A program made the translations under genes and the position numbers. A model generated the notes under the pieces. It was not told where the DNA came from. It saw only the letters and a list, made by a program, of their open reading frames with translations, and searched no databases. This document shows positions 56,301 to 64,000 of a stretch of DNA of 64,000 nucleotides, in pieces. The DNA comes from Rutstroemia sp. NJR-2017a BVV2 (Eukaryota > Ascomycota > Leotiomycetes > Helotiales > Rutstroemiaceae): NCBI GenBank assembly GCA_002946415.1, contig NJPS01000051.1:546001-610000 (forward strand), given 5' to 3'. The stretch's first letter is position 1; the number at the start of each line of letters is the position of its first letter.

Positions 56301-59300
56301 AACAGTTCCGACCAAGGACAGAGAATGACTATGGATTCTCTAGTATTGCAGTCTTCCAGCGAGTTAAGCAGACGTTCAGAATCAGAAGCCATCACAGCAC
56401 ACTTCAACACCCGATCTTCACGAGCTTTGTCGTTTAGCGAGCTGCACATTTCGGATTTTATCACCATTGGCTACATCAATCACTCTCCAGAACACGAACC
56501 ACACTTACACTGCTCCGCAGCACCCTAAACTCTCGGCCGACAGCAAAAGTCGAGAGTACAGATCACTTTAATTCGAGCGGCATGTCTGAGCACGACTAGG
56601 GTTAAGGCGGACGAATCAAGTGTTCAAATACTGCCAGAGAATGGCGCGAAAAAACAGCATTTTCTTGAACAACCCCGCAGTTGCATGCTTATAGGACATT
56701 ATATCTGAGAAGTTCTACATGTGCGAGGAACAAATAGCGCGACCCGAAATATAGCCGAGCCTACGCGGGAGCCAAATATACCGTCGAACTCAAAACCGTG
56801 TATTTGCATGGCGAAGAAGCTATTTTCCTATGAGTGTCTACGGAAAAGTGACTCGACTAAAGGCTTTTTAGCTAGGTGCTCTAGTTCCTGGCCCTGTCAT
56901 GCTCCGAAAGCTGTGGTTCTTCTTTCAGCGGCCTCCATGTTTTGCATATCACACCGTGTAAGCATAGGATGAGTTGTTCGTTTCTAATCTTTGCGCACTC
57001 CACTCGGAGATTGGGAACTGTTTACGTCTCGTTACTTTCAAAGCCGTAAGAAAGAGTTGGGGAAGACAAGGTTACATTGCTTGAAGCAGACTCGAGCTGG
57101 TTATTCAACGCTTTAACAGCAAGCTACCATGATTTGAAGTTGATCTACGCGCTGTTTGGGACAACCAAGAATGACTTCATTCCACATCTGAGAGCACCAC
57201 CCATACATCTTCCAGTCTTGACCCCGCAACAACAAGCTTCGACAACAACAATGAAACGATCCTGCATCCTGTCGCCTCCAACTCACAAGAAAATTCAAAC
57301 CTCAAAGCCAATGACCATAATGACCTCCATGTAGGGCAACGCCATTCAAAATCTCGACGCCCTCCGGTCAATGTGGGAAAGGATACTATTGTTATCACGA
57401 CTTCTGTATTCGCTCACAAGTCTCCACCCCACCCCACCCCAAGTTGGGCAGCTTGAACTGCATTTGATATCCACAATCTGCCAACTCTGCAGGCGCATCA
57501 TCTAGCACAGACTACTGCACATTCGGCTTGACGTACCGACTCAGAAAAGACATGCACACAAGATTTTCCATAGCCATGACCTACGTGGCTCCCATGCCTC
57601 GCCTGGACGAAAATTGAGTACTCCACATGGTAGATGCTGAAGCGCTCCGGTCTATCGACAAATTCAGAGGCGAATGCTATCCTTCACAGTACCATTGGTG
57701 GAGTCATATGTAATTCTCTGTACTTGGTCGTACTCTCCTTCCTGCAACACTAAGGACTGATTTCCGTGTCAGTGGGGAGCTAGCATATGTATGAGACGAG
57801 AATACATTGCCGAAATTGACTTTCATCACTATCAAACTTGATAACGTATTTGTTCATCCCACCAACAATTTGTTTCGGGCGCTCCCAACATTGCTCTTGT
57901 GTTCATCGAGATTCGCATATTTTTCGAAAGAACGGGATGTCATGGAAGACCGGGTGTAACCTCAATTGGTATCACTTAGACGATGTAAAATGATCATGAA
58001 GGTGTTATTGGACGGGGCATGGCTTTGCAAATCCGAAAGGTCGTTATTCTTCGGAATGTACGATGCTGCAAGGGCACGTCGAAATTCGGTCTGCTGATCG
58101 ATAAGGCGACATGGACTTATGGGGAAGAAATGGCCGACAAATCCTGCAGAACTGCGGCCGAGACGTTCTGTAGGCGAGAGGCGTGGGCTCCCATCATCCT
58201 ATTCCAATAGGGGAATGTACCGCCTGCACGACTCACGACCTTATCAAACACACATATGTTGGAAAAACACAGAATTGAGCAAATCACCGCTCATATTCTA
58301 GCCTTGAAAAATTTCGAACAACATTTTATTGTGGATAAGGTTGGGAAATATGGGTACGTTTTCGTTGTTCTGCGGAGTACTTGTTCGAAATGGGCAAGGG
58401 GGATGCTATTTCCTCAATGCGTTTGGTAATTATTATATCCCTGGGATGTTCTTACTTCCATGCGTATCATTTTCTGCGAGTGCTCGCGAGATGCCTGTGG
58501 TTGGTGTTAGGGTTGACTAGACATACCTAGTATTCCACAGCATCGGGGACTAAGCTTGTAAGTCCAAAGTAAGCGAAAGAACGGCTCACCTCGGATATAT
58601 CAATCACAAATTTAGGTTCCTACTTAAGTGCCTTTCCTCGAGCCACTCGAGCCACTTAGTCAACACACCAATCCACTTCGCATTCTTTTAGCCCGGATCC
58701 TCCGAAGTTTCCATACATAGCCTTGGAAGTTACAGAAGTCGAAAACACCCTAGAACACTTGGTCGAATATTCCTCCCGCCCGTCTCATCAAACTTGTCTT
58801 TCCTTGTGCCCAACCCAACGCACTAGGTAGAAGGAACCCAACATCCTATCCCAAACGAAAGAAAAACTTTACCAAGCGTACCACCATACGATACTTCTGT
58901 ATGGGCACGAGAGAAAGATAATGTTCTCCCCTGTACCTCTTATGAAGACCCATCCGATGCAGGTAAGAAGGCATTCACTCGACCAGACAGCTCACTCATG
59001 TATAATCCGTCAAATTCATGACGAAACTGTATCTTTCAGTCCCAGTATGATCATGTCACTCTTGGCTCTCGTGCTTTACTGCTTAGCTCAAACCTAGGAA
59101 TTGCGCCCCTCATTCGCATTAATTTCACGCTTATTCTTAGGTTGGACTCTCATTCCCATGTTGTGTCACGGGCCGTTGCGTGAAACTTGTGGAAGAGGTC
59201 TTACGGGCGTCGTCATGTATTGAAGTTATTATGCTACCCAAGGAAACTTTCCATCCTACCGGTTACCTTTTGCTCCCATATGTGCAAACCCCTGCAGACC

Positions 59301-59746
59301 CCACAATGCCTTGCTGGGCTCAACTGTACAGTATTTCTCCATTAAGCCATGTTCATCCTACCCTTGACAGATCAGCAACCAAGCATCATCATGTCACACT
59401 ATCGTGAGCCTTCACCGCTTGCTAAAGCACTGTTGCTGCATTACTGGCAATTTCGAAAATTCTTACAGAAGTAAGCTACAAGATTACCGTTGAGCTCCGT
59501 ATTTCAAACGGCCTTAAGGTTGACATCAACACGCATCGCCTCAAACTCCATTGAACCCCTTTTAATCTCTACACATATTTATACCCCTCAGACCTCCTCG
59601 TCGTGGCAACTCCAACTTCTTGGTACTCAAGTTTCCTGAAACTCTAAACATTTACCCCACTGCAAAATATTTATATCACTTCTTCTTCATCATCATTCAA
59701 CCTCCTCATCACACATCACTGGAATTCAATATTTCAACGCTTCACC
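53322..59746. other. 6.4-kb stretch without a convincing gene
   Basis: No open frame longer than about 150 codons carries a domain. Fragments such as 54681-55004 (minus) and 55843-56286 (plus) look protein-like but lie among stops in all frames. No tRNA, rRNA or long terminal repeat is seen. A TATA-like TTTATATC at about 59669-59676 lies 70-78 bp before the TauD-type gene. Confidence 0.5.
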
Positions 59747-61101
59747 ATGGCACCAAGTCGTCTCACACCAGAAGATGAACTAGCTGTTCCAGAAATCAGC
59801 TATGACATTAACCTTCCTTACAAACATGAATCCGACGAATATGACAAATCAGCCAAAAGTCGTACGGAGTTTCCACACTACCTTCCTTCGGTGAGTCTCT
59901 TGACCTTAATGCTGCCATGCATTCAAGATTGTGTCACATTATCAAGTCACTAACAGCATGCAGTGGGAGGACGATGTTTGGTATGATGAGGTTCAGCCGT
60001 TCGAGTATCACGATCCAGCCCTTCGTGCGGACAAATCGAAGCCACACCTTTTGAAAGGAGGGGTTAAGATCAAGCACATCACACCAAAAATGGGAACGAT
60101 TTTAACTGGTGTTAAAATGGAGGAGCTATCAAGTCAAGCCAAAGATGAACTTGCTCTGCTGATCACCGAACGAAAAATTGTGGTGCTTCGGGACCAATCT
60201 GACTTCTTGCACGCCGGACCTCAATTTCAACAAGACTTCATGTCATATTTTGGACCACTGAGTATTCAGCCTGTTTCTGGATCCGTTAAAGGACACCCCC
60301 CTTTCCATGTCATCCACAGAGACCACAATGAGGAGGAAATTGCAAGCTTCCTGAAGCGAAAATTGACATCCACCCTTTGGCATCACGACGTGAGCTATGA
60401 AAAGCAACCACCTGGATATATCATGCTTGGCAGTAAGTTATCTATCCTTATCTGAGCCTCTTAGTACAGATACTGACAAATGTCAAAAGTATTGGCTTGT
60501 CCAGATGTTGGCGGTGACACCGTCTTCGCTGATACAGTGGAAGCCTACAAGCGCCTTTCACCCACCTTCCAAAATATGATTAAGGATCTGAAAGCCAACC
60601 ACACTTCGGAGAAAATGATTGGCTATGCTCGCGCAGCACGAGGCACCGTGCGGACTGATCCAATCGATTCGTTACACCCGGTCGTTCGTGTGCACCCAGT
60701 CTCTGGAGAAAAGTCACTCTACCTCAACTCCGAGTTTCTCACTGATATCGTTGGACTTAAGGATGGAGAGAAAGAAATGCTCATGAAGTTCTTGATTGAT
60801 CATGTTTGCATGGGCCATGATTTCCAAGCTAGAGTTGGATGGGAAAAGCACTCTGTGGTTATGTTTGACGGAAGATCTACGCTCCGTATGTCCTTCACAT
60901 GTCCATTCACTAAAAAATGATTTACTAACAGTTCTCACAGATACTGCAACTGTCGACTATGATTCCCGCATCCAAGCTCGCCATCTTTTCCGTCTAGCAG
61001 CCATGACAGAAAAGCCTATCTCAGTCGCTGAATGGGAAGCCCATCTAAACGAAGACAAGAATTCTGAATGTTCCGACTCCTCTTCCGAGTCAACGCTATA
61101 A
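59747..61101 (+). CDS. TauD-family 2-oxoglutarate dioxygenase (JLP1-like sulfonate dioxygenase)
   Basis: Four exons, 59747-59890, 59964-60432, 60490-60885 and 60941-61101, give 389 aa. Introns are 73, 57 and 55 nt and every join keeps phase. The iron site is His188-x-Asp190 (LWHHDVSYEKQPPG) with the distal His337 (MFDGRSTLHTATVDYD) created by splicing exon 3 to exon 4. Arg346 or Arg350 downstream would bind 2-oxoglutarate. KIVVLRDQSDF, YFGPLS and DVGGDTVFADTVEAYKRLSP are further family blocks. Yeast JLP1 releases sulfite from sulfonates such as taurine; fungi have many paralogues with other substrates, so the exact reaction is open. The last 30 residues are Glu/Ser-rich. Confidence 0.94.
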
Positions 61102-62916
61102 ACGACCAAAAAAGTTTTGCTTTCTGTTTTTTCATTTTACAATATATCATGTGTGTCATAGCAACGTTTACGAGCGGGGATATCCTTTTGGGCTTTTATT
61201 TTGGATTTTTGCTGAAGCCTTTGGTACTTTTTTTTTTTGATTCCCTTCAACATACATGGGCTGGGCTTTTTGTGTCTTACTATGACGTACATTTAGGTGG
61301 GATGTTATATTTTGCATGTTTATGTGTATGCCAAAATTTACTGGGGCGCAAGGAGGCGGCTTGTTTCTGCGAAGTGAGTTGTCCTTGGGATGGAACAAAA
61401 CTTTTCAACTTTATATGCGCGATCAATCAATCATTACCAATCAAATTCTCTATTTCCCTCGCGCTCGTACTTTGCCCATTGATGTTCAATCGTGAATAAG
61501 GTGAACTGATCGAAGGATTCAAAAACTCATCGACGTTTAACTGCTGCCAACTTATGTGCAGATTACTTTACGACTGCATATAATTTTCTAATCCCCCAGG
61601 CATCTCTAGACCCCAGTTACTACCTTCCTTTGCCCTATTCGATAGAAAGACGTAGATGCATAATGCCTCCAAGGCCAACCAGCCCTTCAACCTAATTGGT
61701 ACGCGGGGTACGAGCCTCTTTTACTACATACAGTATTACACCTCGCTCGCTCGCCGGCTCACATCACACTTACTCTACCAGAATTACCTCACGTCAGCAG
61801 CACCTTCTTCTATAGCTCCGACCACAACTCCAAGCAATTCGGTAACCGTCCTCCCGATTCCAATTCCGCACTATGGGAGAGGGAGAAAGATTTCATGTAG
61901 AATGTCTCGTGATGCATTACAGGACGCCCGCGCAGTCCAGTCACATCCAACGCAACGTCAAACATGCATATGTAACCCTACTGCGCTGCACAGCCCACAT
62001 CCACCTACTTACATACAGACATGCGAATTGGTCTTGGTGGCATACATCCGCATGCTAAAGTGCGAAAGGATCACACGGGGCGCGGGATGTGAAATGGGGA
62101 AGGAGTGTGGAGTTTTGTGTTGCGACAGCCTTATGGTTTGATATTTATGTGCGTTACGAGGGTGGTGGAATGCCAAGTCGAAGGTGCTGTGATATGTAGA
62201 GTGAGCAATATGTGCCGAGAAGTAGTTTCGGTCAGGGATCGGCGGGGTCTACTTATTGTCCGTATTATGCTTTGATACGAGACTTTCTACGATATGGATG
62301 AACACGCGTGCTTAGTTTCAAGGGAAAGAGGAGGAGGGAAAGTATACTATATGTGCTATAGGAGCTAGGATAGAAGGATTCGTTTAATCAAATGCAAACG
62401 GGCAGACAAAAAAACAAACAAAGAAACAAACAAGCAAGGAATTAAGGGATATAGGGATATACGGCATAATAGTACTGGGAACTTAATGGACATCACGTAA
62501 AAATTCAGGTAAGCCTTCTAGGAGCGAAAGATACTTACGGGGATGAGAGTTATAGAACAACAGGCAGTGGAGTCTTTTCACCGACTTTTGGCTCCGAGAG
62601 TTTGGTTGTTGGAAACTTATCGGGATTTTAAGCGGGAAAGAAAGGAAGAAGAGCCAGGAGAGCGTAGGGGAGGGGGCGTATTATGATGTAGGGTAGTGAT
62701 ATGTGATGAGCTGAGAATAAGAGAGCTTGCGACGTGGAAGTAGAAGATAGGCAGAATAGTAATCTAAACGACCCCCACGAAGGGGTGAATTGGAGAACTT
62801 GGTTTCATTGTATATTGTATAGTCGTAGGCTGTGTCCCCGTGAGTGCAGCCATTCGATGTATGTGCATCTACGGCACAATTACTGCTATACTCACCTCAG
62901 GTCATACTTCTCTAAT
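61102..62916. other. intergenic between convergent genes, no gene seen
   Basis: The first part (to ~61500) is T-rich and likely 3' UTR of the dioxygenase. An open frame at 61656-62141 has no domain and unlikely composition. An AAACAAACAAAGAAACAAACAA-type tract (shortened: AAACAAACAAAG) lies near 62410-62435. Confidence 0.5.
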
Positions 62917-64000
62917 CTACTCATCATCAAATACATTCCATCCAAAGAGGTCTTTCAGATCCACGAATCTAGTTTCCCTTCCCTTGGCTACATTATCCAC
63001 GTTTTCCATCTCTTCCTCTGATAGATCCACCAATGTCCCATTTGTTTTGATCCTCTCCTTATCTCCACTTTTTGGTAACACGACATACCCTCTTTTGACG
63101 CCCCAGGAAATACAAATCTGAGCTAAAGTGACTCCCTTCTTTTCAGCGATAGACAGAAGGGCGGGGCTAGTGATCACCCTTTCGCCCGTCGTTGGAACTT
63201 GGTTTTGTGAACCTAGAGGTGAATAGGCTACCGGAAGGATATCCTTGGATTTGCAGTAGTTGATCAGTTTTGTGTTAGGAAAAAAGGGATGGATTTCCAC
63301 TTGGTTCATGGCTGGAGGGATCTCAGCATATGAAAGGAGAGTTTCCAGATGTTGAATAGTGTAGTTGGAGACGCCAATCGATTTCGCTTTACCGGCCTTG
63401 TAAAGACTTTCCACTTTGCCCCAAATTGGCTCGAAGTTTGCAGTTACAGATTCATTGATAATGTACTGTGTCAAGCAACGATTAACATGTGATATCATCG
63501 ACAGGAGGATACACTCATACCTTCCCGTTATCACCAAGCTTAACCTCCCGATCATCAGTTCTCTCGGCTGCAAAAGGCCAATGAATCAAAAAGGCATCCA
63601 CGTAATCGAGTTTCAATCTCTCCAAACTATTCATCAAACTCCATTCCACGTCTTCCGGAGTGCCACACAAATGGGGCCAGACTTTCGTAGTAATGAAAAT
63701 GTCCGAACGTTGAACGCTGGGATTGCTGGCCAGGAATTGATGCAGGGCTGTCCCAACTTCGTCTTCGTTCTTATAACTATGTTGATCTTAGTTTACGAAT
63801 TGCAATACAACGGATACTACTGCACTTCGGACATTCGTTCCAAGCTTTAAATTTAAGGAGAAAAGCGGAAAATTCACAGTAGATCATGGATATTCTTGAA
63901 GCTTAACTATCAAGTTGAGATGAACGCACAGGTATGAAGTAAAGGGATAGAACTTACTACCAGGCACAATCAAGGTGTCTGTATCCAGCCTCCAGGGCCC
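62917..64000 (-). CDS. aldo-keto reductase, N-terminus outside window
   Basis: Exons >64000-63958, 63776-63521 and 63465-62917 on the minus strand. Joins keep phase (TA|T = Tyr, then phase 0). The window shows ALEAGYRHLDCAWYYKNEDEVGTAL, so the catalytic Asp (HLDCAW) and the Tyr at the exon join are present. ITTKVWPHLCG supplies the Lys, and LDYVDAFLIHWP the His of the D-Y-K-H tetrad. Downstream are GVSNYTIQHLETLL, NQVEIHPFFPNTKLINYCKSKDILPVAYSPLGS and VVLPKSGDKERIKTN, the NADPH-binding end typical of aldose-reductase-like enzymes. These reduce aldehydes or sugars with NADPH in the cytosol. Only about 25-30 N-terminal residues should be missing. The stop is at 62917. Confidence 0.93.

Noticed and set aside
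61656..62141. 161-codon frame, plus strand
   Set aside because: No domain, mixed composition, between two 3' ends.
1..64000. tRNA, rRNA or CRISPR arrays
   Set aside because: By eye I found no T-loop/A-block pair in the right spacing, no rRNA-like block and no regular repeat-spacer array; a tRNA search program would settle the first.

Overview
This window is nuclear DNA of a filamentous ascomycete (Pezizomycotina; Leotiomycetes is my best guess, from gene style and not from any search). The evidence is short GT-AG introns with CTAAC/CTGAC-type branch sites, pyrimidine-rich leaders, monocistronic genes on both strands, and fungus-restricted families (HET, 2EXR, PIR, BIM1-like, GH17 with an N-terminal tail). 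I see no operons, CRISPR arrays, rRNA or convincing tRNA.

Left third (1-20.4 kb): the 3' part of a PLP-homeostasis protein gene, split by a 496-nt intron; a Cys-rich GPI-type surface protein; a phosphoribosyltransferase; a divergent pair of WD40 genes (STRAP-like and the ubiquitin-binding DOA1/PLAA orthologue) sharing a 722-bp promoter; a BIM1-like (X325) copper protein; an SRR1-domain protein; and a membrane-anchored GH17 beta-1,3-glucanase. These genes are intact, and several act at the cell wall or surface.

Middle (20.4-38.6 kb): accessory in character. It holds a 2EXR protein, a small fungal family gene with a probable GC-AG intron, a phosphotransferase relic, a possible DUF6623-like gene, a two-exon coiled-coil/acidic protein of unknown function, and a HET-domain gene broken by a stop codon and a frameshift. 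Long stretches hold no gene. Two copies of a ~158-bp terminal-inverted-repeat element (MITE) lie here and a third lies at 47.1 kb.

Right third (38.6-64 kb): a PIR/GPI wall protein with seven repeats, a secreted PF04185 phosphoesterase, a secreted amidase-signature protein, a J-domain protein with a C-terminal Cys cluster, an unrecognised two-exon gene, an IPNS-type 2-oxoglutarate oxygenase, a 6.4-kb stretch without a gene, a TauD/JLP1-type dioxygenase, and an aldo-keto reductase cut by the window end.

I reconstructed exon joins by hand by matching splice signals, reading phase and family consensus. The best candidates for something undescribed are the MITE family, the reversed-order PIR protein, and the unrecognised genes at 29.6 kb and 49.6 kb.
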